This document shows positions 10,354 to 20,092 of a DNA stretch of 64,000 nucleotides, in pieces (position 1 is the stretch's first letter; the number at the start of each line of letters is the position of its first letter). The translations under genes were made by a program, and so were the position numbers. A model generated the notes under the pieces. The model did not search any database. It worked only from the letters and a program-made list of their open reading frames with translations, and was not told the DNA's origin. The DNA comes from Microbacterium sp. GTDB lineage: Bacteria; Actinomycetota; Actinomycetes; Actinomycetales; Microbacteriaceae. The stretch is from the NCBI RefSeq assembly GCF_017305435.1, contig NZ_JAFKIP010000004.1, positions 1 to 64,000 of the forward strand. The letters run 5' to 3'.

Positions 10354-11613
10354 GTGAGCAGACTCTTCGAGGGATGGCGCCGGCGACGGGATCCGGATGC
10401 GGAACACGGCCGCGGGGATGCCACGGAGTCCCGGATGGCCTCGACCGGCCTCCGGGCGGACTTCCCGTACCTCGACGCGGACGAGGTCTATCTCGACGCG
10501 GCGTGCCAGTCGCTGCGTCCGCTGCCGGTGCTGGATGCCATGACGGACTACTACACGACCTTCGGCGCCTGCGGGGAGCGCGGTCGTTATGCGTGGGGCC
10601 GGCGCGTCGACCAGGCGGTCGAGGCGGCCCGGGTATCCACACTCGCCGCGCTCAGGGCGTCGCCGCGCACCCACACGTGTGCCTTCACCCTCAACACCAC
10701 GATGGGCCTGAACCTGCTGCTGCAGCAGCTGCCTCCCGGTCGCTACGCGCGTGTCATCACGACACACCACGAGCACAACTCGGTGTTCCTCTCGACGATG
10801 ACCGCGGCGCGTCGCCTAGGCATCCCGCGCCACGTCGTCGAACGCTCCCTCCACGGCGACGTCGATCTGACCGCTGTCGATCTGACGGACGCTCTCGTCG
10901 TCCTGTCCGCGATGGACAACGTCACCGGCACAGTGACCCGTGATCTCCCCGCGATCGCGGCGGAGGTGCATCGGCGCGGGGGCGCCCTCCTGCTCGACGC
11001 CGCGCAGGCCGCACCGCACGCCTTCGCGAGCCTCCGCGGCCTCGACGCCGACGCGATCTGCTTCTCGGCGCACAAGCTCTACGGGCCGTCCCTCGGCGTC
11101 GTCGTCGCGACCGATGCGCTGCTGCGCAGTCTCGAGCTCACGTTCGTCGGGGGCGGCCAGGTCGACGCCGTCACGACGGACGGCTTCGTGCCCGCAGCCG
11201 CCGTGCACACGCGTCTCGAGCCCGGGCTGCAGGCGTGGGGGGAGATCATCGGGTACGGCGCGGCTCTCGCCTGGTTCCTGCCCCGAAGCGCCGAGATCGA
11301 GCGCCACGAGGACGCGCTCGGCGCGCGTCTGCGGGACGCGCTCGTCGAGATGCCGAACCTGCGCGTGTTCGGGCCCGTCGAGCGATCGGCGACGATCTCC
11401 GTCGTTCCGGAGCGCGTCGACGCGCATCGTCTCGCGGCATTCCTCTCCCAGGCGGGGATCATGGTCCGGAGCGGTCACTTCTGCGCCCACCACTGGCTCG
11501 ACGAGCGCGCGCACCTCCCCACGCTCGTGCGCTTCAGCCTCGGCGCCCACACGACCGAGAGCGACATCGATCACTCGATCGTGGTCATGGACCGCCTGAT
11601 GCGAGGGCTCTGA
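10354..11613 (+). CDS. class V aminotransferase, cysteine desulfurase-like
   Basis: 419 residues from GTG two bases after the VKOR stop; an internal ATG at 10438 would remove a poorly conserved 28-residue lead. It is a fold-type I PLP enzyme: Asp215 and Gln218 (LLDAAQAAPH) contact the ring, Lys241 (CFSAHKLYGP) is the Schiff-base lysine, and Cys377 (RSGHFCAHHW) is at the position of the desulfurase catalytic cysteine. It could mobilise sulfur from cysteine, but it is not beside suf or isc genes. Position between VKOR and a DsbA-like protein makes a thiol or sulfur role in the cell envelope system possible. Substrate unassigned. Confidence 0.8.
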   Translation: MSRLFEGWRRRRDPDAEHGRGDATESRMASTGLRADFPYLDADEVYLDAACQSLRPLPVLDAMTDYYTTFGACGERGRYAWGRRVDQAVEAARVSTLAALRASPRTHTCAFTLNTTMGLNLLLQQLPPGRYARVITTHHEHNSVFLSTMTAARRLGIPRHVVERSLHGDVDLTAVDLTDALVVLSAMDNVTGTVTRDLPAIAAEVHRRGGALLLDAAQAAPHAFASLRGLDADAICFSAHKLYGPSLGVVVATDALLRSLELTFVGGGQVDAVTTDGFVPAAAVHTRLEPGLQAWGEIIGYGAALAWFLPRSAEIERHEDALGARLRDALVEMPNLRVFGPVERSATISVVPERVDAHRLAAFLSQAGIMVRSGHFCAHHWLDERAHLPTLVRFSLGAHTTESDIDHSIVVMDRLMRGL

Positions 11614-11616
11614 CCC

Positions 11617-12696
11617 GTGGTCTGCATCGTCGCGTTCTTCGTCGTCCTCGTCCTCTCCGCCGTCTCGGCGAAGTACCGCAAGCTCCTCGGCAAGGCCTGG
11701 GGCTGCTTCTCCCGCCGCGTGACCTTCCGGGCCTGCGACACCTCGTTCCGCGACGATGTGAAGACCTCGATGCTCGCCCCCCTTGCGATCCGTGCGCCGC
11801 GGCTCGTGAAGCCCGCCTCGATCGCGATCGAGGTGCTGGCGTGGCTCATGGTGCTGTCCCTCGTGGTGAGCCTGTATCTGCTCGGTCGCAGCGGGCTCAA
11901 CCTCTTCGTGTACGGCACCTGCGACAAGCAGGACACGCAGGCCTGCACGCTCGCGGCCCAGGCCTGCTCGATCGGCGGCAGCGAGCCGGGCTTCTGGGAG
12001 TCGGTGGGTCACGGCGACGTGCTCGGCGCGTTCGGTCGTGAGTTCGCCTCGGTCGGGGACACCATCTCCACGATCCCGAGCCGCCTGCGCGAGTGGGATG
12101 CCGCGGAGTTCGCGAGCCCCGACGCGACCTACCTCGGCGGCTACGTCGCGGGTCGGCCGGTCGCACTCGAGGTGCTCGACCCGGGCTGCCGCTTCTGCGC
12201 GGAGCTCTTCCGGAACATGCGGGCCTCCGGCTTCGACGAGACCCACAACGTCACGTACATCGCGTACCCGATCGACGGCGGGTTCGGGCCGAAATTCGCG
12301 AACTCCCCGCTCATCGCTTCGTATCTGACCGCGATCCGGGCCTGGGAGGCCGCGCACGGGACGACGACCGCGGAGACCGGGGACTGGTACATCCTCGAGC
12401 AGCTGTTCACGACCGTCGCCGACGACGGGCGCAGCACGCAGGAGTGGATGAACGCGGCGACGCCCGAGGAGGCGACGGCCCGGTTGCAGGAATGGCTCTC
12501 CGCCGACGGCTACGCCGCGGACGCCGTCGCCCAGATCGCGGTGCTCGCCGCATCACCCGAGACCGCCGCGACGCTCCGGGCCGGACGGACCGTCGTGGAA
12601 GACGACATCCGGACCGTCGCGATCCCGTCCCTCATCGCCGGCGGGCGGCTCCACTCCGGCCTCGTCGACGTGGATGCCCTCCGCGACATGCCCTGA
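11617..12696 (+). CDS. membrane-anchored DsbA-like thiol oxidoreductase
   Basis: 359 residues, GTG start three bases after the previous stop. A hydrophobic segment at 1-17 and a clear TM helix at about 68-90 are followed by an extracytoplasmic region. Three cysteines (102, 110, 117) come before a thioredoxin-like domain beginning near 180 with the CRFC motif (Cys191, Cys194). The late IPSLIAGGRLHSG segment, near residue 335, is like the cis-Pro loop of thioredoxin folds. Probably the oxidant of secreted proteins that VKOR (two genes upstream) recycles. I infer partnership from proximity and motifs. Confidence 0.7.
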   Translation: MVCIVAFFVVLVLSAVSAKYRKLLGKAWGCFSRRVTFRACDTSFRDDVKTSMLAPLAIRAPRLVKPASIAIEVLAWLMVLSLVVSLYLLGRSGLNLFVYGTCDKQDTQACTLAAQACSIGGSEPGFWESVGHGDVLGAFGREFASVGDTISTIPSRLREWDAAEFASPDATYLGGYVAGRPVALEVLDPGCRFCAELFRNMRASGFDETHNVTYIAYPIDGGFGPKFANSPLIASYLTAIRAWEAAHGTTTAETGDWYILEQLFTTVADDGRSTQEWMNAATPEEATARLQEWLSADGYAADAVAQIAVLAASPETAATLRAGRTVVEDDIRTVAIPSLIAGGRLHSGLVDVDALRDMP

Positions 12697-12842
12697 CCCG
12701 ACGATGCGCGGGCGGCCATGGTGCGCGGGCGGACACGGTGCGCCGACGGCATCCGGCGACGCGTGGGCGCCCGACGGCCGCGTCTCACCGTTCCCGAGCG
12801 CGCGCTCGGTAGACTCGGGGGACGCAGTCGGAGAAGGCGGGA
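12697..12842 (+). promoter_or_regulatory. probable promoter region of the parA-der operon
   Basis: 146 bp without a gene. It holds two copies of TGCGCGGGCGG (12704-12714, 12722-12732) and a third degenerate one. A good -10 TAGACT (12810-12815) stands about 28 bases before the GTG of parA, and GGCGGGA just ahead of the start is the ribosome site. No convincing -35 is visible. Confidence 0.4.
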
Positions 12843-13733
12843 GTGTCGGTGACGGAGAAGACGCGGGGGACGAGGAAGGCCTCGGCCGAGGACATCCCCA
12901 TGGGTCCGACGGGGCGCCCGTACCACGGCTTCCCGACCCCGGCGCCCCTCGATGCGCACGGCCCCGCTCGCATCATCTCGCTGTGCAACCAGAAGGGCGG
13001 CGTCGGCAAGACGACGACCACCATCAACCTCGCGGCATCCCTCGCCGAATACGGTCGCCGCGTGCTCGCGGTCGACTTCGACCCGCAGGGTGCGCTGTCG
13101 GCGGGCCTCGGCATCGCGACGCACGACGTCCCGACGATCTACGACCTGCTGCTGGACACGAAGCGCGACCCGCACGAGGCGATCGTGCACACCTCGACGC
13201 CGGGGCTCGACATCATCCCGGCGAACATCGACCTCTCCGCCGCCGAAGTGCACCTCGTGAACGAGGTCGCCCGAGAGACGATCCTCTCCCGCGTGCTGCG
13301 GAAGGTCGCCGGCGAATACGACGTCGTGCTCGTGGACTGTCAGCCCTCGCTCGGCCTCCTCACGGTGAATGCACTCACCGCGAGCCACGGCGTGCTGATC
13401 CCGCTCGAGTGCGAGTTCTTCGCGCTGCGGGGCGTCGCCCTGCTGATCGAGACGATCGACAAGGTGCGCGACCGTCTCAACCCCGCGATCGAGCTCGACG
13501 GAGTGCTCGCGACGATGTACGACCCGCGCACGCTGCACTCGCGCGAAGTGCTCGAGCGCGTCGTCGAAGCGTTCGGTGACGACGTGCTGGAGACCGTCAT
13601 CGGGCGGACCGTGAAGTTCCCGGATGCCTCGGTGTCGGGCGTGCCGATCACCCAGTTCGCCCCCGAGCACGCGGCGGCCCAGGCCTACCTGCGCCTCGCG
13701 CGGGAGCTGGTCGCCCGTGGCGCCGTCGCCTGA
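12843..13733 (+). CDS. parA: ParA family ATPase
   Basis: 296 residues, GTG start with GGCGGGA upstream. A 40-residue basic/Pro-rich lead precedes the deviant Walker A KGGVGKTT (51-58). Walker A' DFDPQGALSAGLG and Walker B VLVDCQPSLG are intact. It belongs to the ParA group that precedes scpA and scpB in actinobacteria (Rv1708 type), distinct from the origin-proximal parAB pair; no parB or parS is nearby here. Probably helps position chromosome or condensin complexes. Its last 17 bases overlap scpA. Confidence 0.9.
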   Translation: MSVTEKTRGTRKASAEDIPMGPTGRPYHGFPTPAPLDAHGPARIISLCNQKGGVGKTTTTINLAASLAEYGRRVLAVDFDPQGALSAGLGIATHDVPTIYDLLLDTKRDPHEAIVHTSTPGLDIIPANIDLSAAEVHLVNEVARETILSRVLRKVAGEYDVVLVDCQPSLGLLTVNALTASHGVLIPLECEFFALRGVALLIETIDKVRDRLNPAIELDGVLATMYDPRTLHSREVLERVVEAFGDDVLETVIGRTVKFPDASVSGVPITQFAPEHAAAQAYLRLARELVARGAVA

Positions 13734-14523
13734 CGAGGCTTCCGCGGGGTTCCGCGTCTCGCTGTCCGGCTTCGACGGGCCGTTCGACCTGCTGCTGTCC
13801 CTCCTCGGTGCGCACGAGCTCGACATCACCGAGATCTCACTGTCGAAGGTCACGGACGAGTTCATCTCCTATCTGAAGGGCCTCGACGACGCGGAGGAGT
13901 TGGAGCAGGCATCCGAGTTCCTCGTCGTCGCCGCGACGCTGCTGGACATGAAGGTCGCCGGCCTCCTGCCGCAGGGCGAGCTCGTGGATGCCGAGTCGGT
14001 CGCCCTGCTCGAAGCTCGCGATCTGCTGTTCGCACGTCTGCTGCAGTACCGCGCGTTCAAGGAGGTGTCCGCGTGGTTCGAGCGGTCGCTCCGCCGCGAG
14101 GACCGGCGGCACGTGCGGGCCGTCCGGCTCGACGAGAAGTACCGCCGCGCGGTGCCGGAGCTCGTCTGGACGCTCACGGCCGCCGACTTCGCGGCGCTCG
14201 CGATGCTCGCCTTCGCGCCGAAGGAGATCCCGCACGTCGGGCTCGACCACCTGCACGCGCCGCTCGTGTCGATCCGCGAGCAGGCGGCGATCGTCGTCAC
14301 TCTGCTGCGGGATGCCGGTGTGCTGAGCTTCCGCGAGCTCGTCGCAGGTACGGACCAGCCGGGCGTCGTCGTCGCGCGGTTCCTCGCGGTGCTCGAGCTG
14401 TACCGGCACGCCGCCCTGTCGTTCGAGCAGCTCGAGCCGCTCGGCGAACTGACCCTGCGCTGGACCGCGGAACGCTGGTCCGAAGAGAACCTCGCCACCC
14501 TGGGAGCCGATTATGACCGATGA
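13717..14523 (+). CDS. scpA: segregation and condensation protein A
   Basis: 268 residues. The kleisin N-terminal motif FDGPFDLLLSLLGAHELDI is at residues about 14-32, with EASEFLVVAATLLDMK following. The C-terminal winged-helix region (LRWTAERWSEENLATLGADY) binds the SMC head. ScpA bridges SMC and ScpB in chromosome condensation. The GTG start lies inside the end of parA; starting later would cut into the conserved N-terminus, so this start is preferred. Its own end overlaps scpB by 11 bases. Confidence 0.93.
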   Translation: MAPSPDEASAGFRVSLSGFDGPFDLLLSLLGAHELDITEISLSKVTDEFISYLKGLDDAEELEQASEFLVVAATLLDMKVAGLLPQGELVDAESVALLEARDLLFARLLQYRAFKEVSAWFERSLRREDRRHVRAVRLDEKYRRAVPELVWTLTAADFAALAMLAFAPKEIPHVGLDHLHAPLVSIREQAAIVVTLLRDAGVLSFRELVAGTDQPGVVVARFLAVLELYRHAALSFEQLEPLGELTLRWTAERWSEENLATLGADYDR

Positions 14524-15163
14524 CCTCACCGGCGCCGCTGCGCCGGACGCCCTGGCGGGTGCGGACTCCGCCGAGTCCTTCGACTCGCCCGCCCGCTCGC
14601 AGGAGCCCGCCGACGTCGCCCGCCGACTCGAAGCGATCCTCCTGATCGTCGACGAGCCGCAGAGCCTCGTCGCGCTCGCCGCCGCGGTCGCCGCTCCCGT
14701 GCCGGCCGTCCGTCAGGCGATCGAGGGTCTCGTCGCCGACTACGACGGGGAGGCCGGAGGCCCGCGCCGCGGCTTCGAGCTGCGCGAGGTCGGCGGCGGG
14801 TGGCGGCTGTATGTGCGGGAGGAGCTCGACGACCTCGTCAGCGAGTTCGTCAGCGGTCAGGCGCCGAGCAGGCTCTCGCAGGCGGCGCTGGAGACCCTCG
14901 CCGTCATCGCCTACAAGCAGCCCGTGACCCGCAGCCAGGTCGCGGCGATCCGCGCCGTCAACGTCGACTCGGTCGTGCGCACGCTCGTCGCGCGCGGACT
15001 CATCACCGAGCTCTTCCACGACCCGGAGACGGGCGCCATCAACTACGGGACGACCGACGCCCTGCTCGTGAACCTCGGGATCAACTCCCTCGACGAGCTC
15101 CCGCACATCTCCCCGCTCCTCGACGACGGCGCCGAGGGCTTCGACAGCGAGGTCGTGCGATGA
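14513..15163 (+). CDS. scpB: segregation and condensation protein B
   Basis: 216 residues. Two winged-helix domains follow an acidic 25-residue lead. The family signature LSQAALETLAVIAYKQPVTR occurs near residues 120-140, and VNVDSVVRTLVARGLI follows. ScpB dimers bind ScpA and modulate SMC ATPase. ATG overlaps scpA, and its TGA overlaps the start of rluB. Confidence 0.94.
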   Translation: MTDDLTGAAAPDALAGADSAESFDSPARSQEPADVARRLEAILLIVDEPQSLVALAAAVAAPVPAVRQAIEGLVADYDGEAGGPRRGFELREVGGGWRLYVREELDDLVSEFVSGQAPSRLSQAALETLAVIAYKQPVTRSQVAAIRAVNVDSVVRTLVARGLITELFHDPETGAINYGTTDALLVNLGINSLDELPHISPLLDDGAEGFDSEVVR

Positions 15164-15942
15164 CCGCCGCGGAGGAGGGCGTGCGCCTGCAGAAGGTCCT
15201 CGCGAACGCGGGCGTCGCCTCGCGGCGCGTCTCCGAGCAGTACATCGTCGAAGGCCGCGTGCGCGTCAACGGGCAGGTCGTCACGGAGCTGGGCTCGCGC
15301 ATCGACCCGGCATCCGACCTCGTCGACGTCGACGGGACGGCGATCCAGCTCGATCCGACCAAGCGCTACGTGATGCTGAACAAGCCGACCGGCGTCGTCT
15401 CGTCGATGAAGGACGAGCACGGCCGCCCCGACCTGCGGCGCTTCACGACGGAGTGGGAAGAGCGTCTGTACAACGTGGGACGCCTGGACGCCGAGACGAG
15501 CGGACTGCTCGTCCTGACCAATGACGGCGAGCTCGCGCACGTGCTCGCGCATCCCTCGTTCGGCGTCGCGAAGGTCTACATCGCGAAGGTCGAGGGGCGC
15601 GTCGCCCCGCAGACGATCGCGCGGCTCACGAAGGGCGTCGACCTCGAGGACGGCCCGATCGCCGCCGACAAGGCGCGCCTGCTGGATGCCTCCGCCGGCA
15701 GCTCCCTCGTCGAGCTGACCCTGCACTCCGGCCGCAACCGGATCGTGCGTCGGATGCTGGCCGAGGTCGGCCACCCCGTCACGGAGCTCGTCCGGCGCCA
15801 GTTCGGCCCCCTCCACCTGGGCACCCTCCCAGCGGGGCGGGCGCGGGAGTTGACTACAGTGGAACGCGGCGCGCTGCTCACCGTCGCGCGCCAGGCGGAT
15901 GCTCCCTCGAGCCCCTCCGCCGATGACGAGGCTGACTCCTAG
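15160..15942 (+). CDS. rluB: rRNA pseudouridine synthase RluB/RsuA type
   Basis: 260 residues. An S4 domain (about 8-60, RLQKVLANAGVASRR) precedes the catalytic core with Asp110 in VGRLDAETSGLLVLTND. Downstream motifs KVYIAKVEG and HSGRNRIVRRML are typical. It isomerises a uridine in 23S (RluB) or 16S rRNA; genome order next to scpB favours RluB. ATG overlaps scpB (ATGA). Confidence 0.9.
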   Translation: MTAAEEGVRLQKVLANAGVASRRVSEQYIVEGRVRVNGQVVTELGSRIDPASDLVDVDGTAIQLDPTKRYVMLNKPTGVVSSMKDEHGRPDLRRFTTEWEERLYNVGRLDAETSGLLVLTNDGELAHVLAHPSFGVAKVYIAKVEGRVAPQTIARLTKGVDLEDGPIAADKARLLDASAGSSLVELTLHSGRNRIVRRMLAEVGHPVTELVRRQFGPLHLGTLPAGRARELTTVERGALLTVARQADAPSSPSADDEADS

Positions 15943-15951
15943 GCGGAAACC

Positions 15952-17082
15952 GTGACCGACTCCACCGTCGCTGCGGCGCGTGCACGCGACGTGCGCGCCC
16001 CGCGCACGTCGGGCTGCGTGCGCATCGTCGGCGCAGGTCTCCTCGGTTCGAGCATCGGGCATGCGTTGACGGGGCTCGGCGTCGATGTCGTACTCGCCGA
16101 CGCCTCGCCCGCGCAGCTGCGCCTCGCGATCGACTACGGCGCCGGCCGCGCCGAGGCATCCGGAGACGACCCCGCCCTCATCGTCGTGGCGACGCCGCCC
16201 GATGTCGTCGCCGACGTCATCGAGCGGGAACTGCACGCCTACCCGCGCGCCGTCGTCACCGACGTCGCGAGCGTCAAGCTCGAGCCGCTGCAGCAGCTGC
16301 GCTCGCGCGGCGTCGACCTCACGCACTACATCGGTTCGCACCCGCTGGCCGGTCGGGAACGCGGGGGAGCGATCGCCGCCCGCGCCGACATCTTCGTGGG
16401 CCGCCCGTGGGTCGTCTGCCGCGACGGCGAGACCCCGGCATCCGATCTCGCCCTCGTCGAAGGCCTCGCGCTCGATCTCGGCGCGACCCCGATCGAGATG
16501 ACCCCCGAGGAGCACGACCGGTCGGTCGCGCTCGTCTCGCACGTGCCGCAGCTCGTGGCATCCCTCCTCGCGGGCCGCTTCATCGATGCGCCCGACGATG
16601 CGCTCGGACTCGCCGGCCAGGGCGTGCGCGACACGACCCGCATCGCCGCCTCGGCGCCGGAGCTGTGGGTGCAGATCCTCGGCGCGAACGCGGCGCCCGT
16701 CGTCGACGTGCTCGACGCGCTCGCGCACGATCTCCGCGACGTCGCGGACGCCCTGCGCGCCCCCGAGCGTCCGGGCGCACGCCGCACGGTCGCCGACACG
16801 ATCCGCCGCGGCAACGACGGCGTCGCGCGGCTGCCCGGCAAGCACGGCCAGCGCCGCCGGTTCGAGAGCCTCGTCGTCATGGTCGATGACACTCCGGGTC
16901 AGTTGGGACGTCTGTTCGGCGAGCTCGGTGAGCTCGAGGTGAACGTCGAGGACCTGCGGCTCGAGCATTCGCCCGGCGCGCAGTTCGGGCTGGCGGAGAT
17001 CAGCGTCGTGCCGACCGTGCTGCACCGCGCCGTCCAGGGGCTGGAAGAGCGCGGCTGGAAGATTGCGAGCCTGCCCTCATGA
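15952..17082 (+). CDS. tyrA: prephenate dehydrogenase
   Basis: 376 residues, GTG start nine bases after rluB. The NAD-binding glycine motif [14 protein letters not shown] is at about 25-38; SDVASVK-like [11 protein letters not shown] and [12 protein letters not shown] are family hallmarks, the latter containing the catalytic His region. A C-terminal ACT domain (about 305-376, [19 protein letters not shown]) suggests feedback control by tyrosine. It converts prephenate to 4-hydroxyphenylpyruvate. The stop overlaps cmk by four bases. Confidence 0.92.
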   Translation: MTDSTVAAARARDVRAPRTSGCVRIVGAGLLGSSIGHALTGLGVDVVLADASPAQLRLAIDYGAGRAEASGDDPALIVVATPPDVVADVIERELHAYPRAVVTDVASVKLEPLQQLRSRGVDLTHYIGSHPLAGRERGGAIAARADIFVGRPWVVCRDGETPASDLALVEGLALDLGATPIEMTPEEHDRSVALVSHVPQLVASLLAGRFIDAPDDALGLAGQGVRDTTRIAASAPELWVQILGANAAPVVDVLDALAHDLRDVADALRAPERPGARRTVADTIRRGNDGVARLPGKHGQRRRFESLVVMVDDTPGQLGRLFGELGELEVNVEDLRLEHSPGAQFGLAEISVVPTVLHRAVQGLEERGWKIASLPS

Positions 17083-17795
17083 GCGATTCTTCGTCCGCGC
17101 CCGTCACGATCGCGATCGACGGACCCGCCGGATCCGGCAAGTCGAGCGTCTCGAGGGAGGCCGCTCGACGACTCGGCTACGGGTATCTCGACACGGGAGC
17201 GGCCTATCGCGCGCTCGCCTGGCACGTGCTCGACCGTGAGAGCGGCGCCGACACGACCGACGAGCAGACGGTGCAGGATGCCGCGGCCGCCTTCCCCTAC
17301 GCCATCTCGCTCGATCCGGACGACTACTGGGTGCGGGTCGGTGATGTCGACGTCACCGCCGCCATCCGCGAACCCCGCGTCTCCGCTGCCGTGAGCGGCG
17401 TCGCGCGCATCCCCGCGGTGCGCGAGAACGTGAACACGCTCTTCCGCGCCCTCGTGCGCGACTCCGGCCGCCCCGGCGTCGTCGTGGAGGGCCGCGACAT
17501 CACAACAGTCGTCGCCCCCGACGCGCCGGTCCGCATCCTCCTCACGGCGTCGCCCGAGGTGCGTGCCGCCCGCCGCAGCGCGGAGCTGAGCGGCGAGGAT
17601 GCCGCCGCCGTCGCGAGCGCACTGCACCGCCGCGACGCGGCCGACAGCAAGGTCGTGGACTTCCTGAGCGCCGCCGACGGCGTGACGGTGGTCGATTCGA
17701 CCGATCTCGATTTCGCACAGACCGTGGCCGCCGTCCTGGACGTCGTCGCCGCGGAGATGAACACGCAGACACAGGAGACGAACGATGGCCGCTGA
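17079..17795 (+). CDS. cmk: cytidylate kinase
   Basis: 238 residues. The P-loop GPAGSGKSS is at 15-23, [10 protein letters not shown] follows, and [16 protein letters not shown](L) is the family core. It phosphorylates CMP and dCMP in the cytoplasm. The tail of about 20 residues ([12 protein letters not shown]) is unconserved and overlaps the der start by 11 bases. Confidence 0.94.
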   Translation: MSDSSSAPVTIAIDGPAGSGKSSVSREAARRLGYGYLDTGAAYRALAWHVLDRESGADTTDEQTVQDAAAAFPYAISLDPDDYWVRVGDVDVTAAIREPRVSAAVSGVARIPAVRENVNTLFRALVRDSGRPGVVVEGRDITTVVAPDAPVRILLTASPEVRAARRSAELSGEDAAAVASALHRRDAADSKVVDFLSAADGVTVVDSTDLDFAQTVAAVLDVVAAEMNTQTQETNDGR

Positions 17796-19308
17796 GGACG
17801 AGTACGAGGGCGGTCCCGACCAGCTCGAAGAGAAGATGGCAGAACTCGACGAGGGGCTCGCCGAGCAGCGGGCCGCGACGCTGCGCGACTCGCTCAGCGA
17901 CTACGACCTCGACGAGGACGACACCGAGCTGCTCGCGGGATTCACCGCGGGCGGTGAGATCGTCGAGGCGTTGCCGGCTCTGCCCGTCGTCGCGATCGTC
18001 GGGCGCCCGAACGTCGGCAAGTCGGCGCTCGTCAACCGCATCCTCGGGCGCCGCGAAGCCGTCGTCGAGGACACGCCCGGCGTGACACGCGACCGCGTCA
18101 CCTACAAGGCCGAGTGGATGGACCGCCGCTTCTCCCTCGTCGACACGGGCGGATGGGAGCCCGACGCCCGCGGCATCGATCGCTCGGTCGCCGCCCAGGC
18201 GGAGGTCGCAATCGACCTCTCCGACGTCGTGCTCTTCGTGGTGGATGCCATGGTCGGCGCGACCGCGACGGACGAAGCCGTCGTGCGGCTGCTCCGCAAG
18301 ACCTCGAAGCCCGTCTTCCTCGTCGCGAACAAGATCGACGACGCGCGGCAGGAGCCGGAGGCGGCGGCGCTGTGGAACCTCGGCCTCGGTGAGCCGCACC
18401 CCGTCTCGGCGATCCACGGGCGCGGCGTCGCCGACCTCCTCGACGAGGTCATGAAGGTGCTGCCCGACGTCTCCGCCGTCGCGAAGGCCGAGCTGGGCGG
18501 CCCGCGTCGCGTCGCGATCCTCGGGCGCCCCAACGTCGGCAAGTCGTCGCTGCTCAACAAGGCGGCGGGCGAGGAACGCGTCGTTGTGAACGAGCTCGCC
18601 GGCACGACGCGCGACCCGGTCGACGAGATCGTGGAGCTCGGCGGCAAGCTGTGGCGCTTCGTCGACACCGCTGGCATCCGACGTCGCGTGCACCTGCAGC
18701 AGGGTGCCGACTTCTACGCGTCGCTGCGCACCTCGGCCGCCCTCGAGAAGGCGGAGGTCGCCGTCGTCGTCCTCGACGTGTCGCAGTCGATCAGCGTGCA
18801 GGACCTCAACATCATCGACCTCGTGCTGGAGTCCGGCCGTGCGCTCGTGCTGGCGTTCAACAAGTGGGATCGCCTCAACGACGATGACATGGAGAACGCA
18901 GACCGCCGCCGCTACCTCGAGCGCGAGATCGAGCAGGACCTCGCGCACGTCGCGTGGGCTCCGCGCGTCAACATCTCGGCGCGGACCGGGCGTCATCTCG
19001 ACAAGCTCGTGCCGGCGCTGGAGACCGCGCTCGCCTCGTGGGACCAGCGCATCTCGACGGGCAAGTTCAACGCCTTCCTCACCGAGCTCGTCGCCGAGCA
19101 CCCGCATCCGCTCCGCGGAGGCAAGCAGCCGCGCATCCTGTTCGGCACACAGGCGGCGACGCGCCCGCCGACGTTCGTGCTGTTCACGACCGGGTTCCTC
19201 GACCCGGGCTACCGCCGGTTCATCCAGCGGCGCCTGCGCGAGATCTTCGGCTTCGAGGGCACGCCGATCGTCACGAACATGCGGGTCCGCGAGCGCCGAC
19301 AGCGCTGA
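17785..19308 (+). CDS. der: ribosome-assembly GTPase Der (EngA)
   Basis: 507 residues. Two tandem Era-like GTPase domains each start with GRPNVGKS (73-80 and near 249) and carry DTGGW/DTAGI G3 and NKxD G4 motifs. A KH-like domain (about 430-507) completes it. The N-terminal 65 residues are acidic and absent from E. coli Der; such extensions occur in actinobacteria. It acts in 50S maturation. It is the last gene of the coupled series; the next genes point the other way. Confidence 0.95.
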   Translation: MAAEDEYEGGPDQLEEKMAELDEGLAEQRAATLRDSLSDYDLDEDDTELLAGFTAGGEIVEALPALPVVAIVGRPNVGKSALVNRILGRREAVVEDTPGVTRDRVTYKAEWMDRRFSLVDTGGWEPDARGIDRSVAAQAEVAIDLSDVVLFVVDAMVGATATDEAVVRLLRKTSKPVFLVANKIDDARQEPEAAALWNLGLGEPHPVSAIHGRGVADLLDEVMKVLPDVSAVAKAELGGPRRVAILGRPNVGKSSLLNKAAGEERVVVNELAGTTRDPVDEIVELGGKLWRFVDTAGIRRRVHLQQGADFYASLRTSAALEKAEVAVVVLDVSQSISVQDLNIIDLVLESGRALVLAFNKWDRLNDDDMENADRRRYLEREIEQDLAHVAWAPRVNISARTGRHLDKLVPALETALASWDQRISTGKFNAFLTELVAEHPHPLRGGKQPRILFGTQAATRPPTFVLFTTGFLDPGYRRFIQRRLREIFGFEGTPIVTNMRVRERRQR

Positions 19309-19357
19309 CCGCGGCGTTCGTGGTTTCTCAGCGCGCCGCTCCTCAGCGCACGGCTTC

Positions 19358-20092
19358 TCAGCGCACGGTGAGGCTCGCGAACAGCTCGGTCGGAAGGTCG
19401 TCGAGGGCGAGGGATGCCGCGGCATCCGCCGCGACCCGCGGCAGCGGGCTGCGCGCGCCCGCCCCGCGGAACCGCTGCACGGCCCAGTGGTCGACGCCCG
19501 CGTCGGCGAGGCGGCAGCCGAGCGTGCGCAGGCGCGCGTCGTCGATCGCCGCCGGATGGACGGTGGTGCGCACCTCGACCTCGAGCGGCCGGTCTGTCCC
19601 CGCGCGCAGCTCTCGGTTGCCGAGCACGAGCTGGAGGGAGCGCCACGCGGTGGCGGCGCTGTTCGGCCGGCCGGTCACGAGATCGTAGTCGTCCGGTGCG
19701 GCCTTGATGTCGAGCCCGACCCAGTCGGCCTCCGGCAGCGCCTGCGCCAGGAGGCCCGGGTAGGCGCCCCCTGTGTGCAGTCCCACGCCGAAGCCGAGGC
19801 TCCGGACGGTGCGCATCGCGGGCAGGAGCGCCCGTTGGAGCGTCGGCTCGCCGCCGGAGAACACCACGGCATCCAGGAGCCCCATGCGCTCGCACAGGAG
19901 GTCCAGCACGTCGCTCCAGGAGAACTCGCCCTCTGCGCGCGGGTCGATGAGCGCCGGGTTGTGGCAGTAGAAGCAGTTCCACGGGCATCCCTGCAGGAAG
20001 ATCGTGGCCGCGAGGCGGTCGGGCCAATCGACCGTCGAGAACGCGGTGATCCCGGCGATGTTCAGCTCACAGGCTGCGGCGGCACGGACCAT
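19358..20092 (-). CDS. nrdG: anaerobic ribonucleotide reductase activating enzyme
   Basis: 244 residues from an ATG overlapping the end of nrdD by 31 bases. The radical-SAM cluster motif is CPWNCFYC (Cys36, Cys40, Cys43), with the VFSGGEPTLQ SAM-binding segment. It reductively cleaves SAM to install the glycyl radical on NrdD. It is longer than E. coli NrdG (154 residues) and resembles the longer type common in actinobacteria. The region ACELNIAGITAFSTVDWPDR is the usual beginning, supporting this start. Confidence 0.9.
   Translation of the reverse strand: MVRAAAACELNIAGITAFSTVDWPDRLAATIFLQGCPWNCFYCHNPALIDPRAEGEFSWSDVLDLLCERMGLLDAVVFSGGEPTLQRALLPAMRTVRSLGFGVGLHTGGAYPGLLAQALPEADWVGLDIKAAPDDYDLVTGRPNSAATAWRSLQLVLGNRELRAGTDRPLEVEVRTTVHPAAIDDARLRTLGCRLADAGVDHWAVQRFRGAGARSPLPRVAADAAASLALDDLPTELFASLTVR

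Noticed and set aside
12843-13733. parA as the origin-proximal partitioning gene
   Set aside because: No parB, parS, gidB or rpmH is adjacent; the scpA-scpB context identifies the other actinobacterial ParA group.
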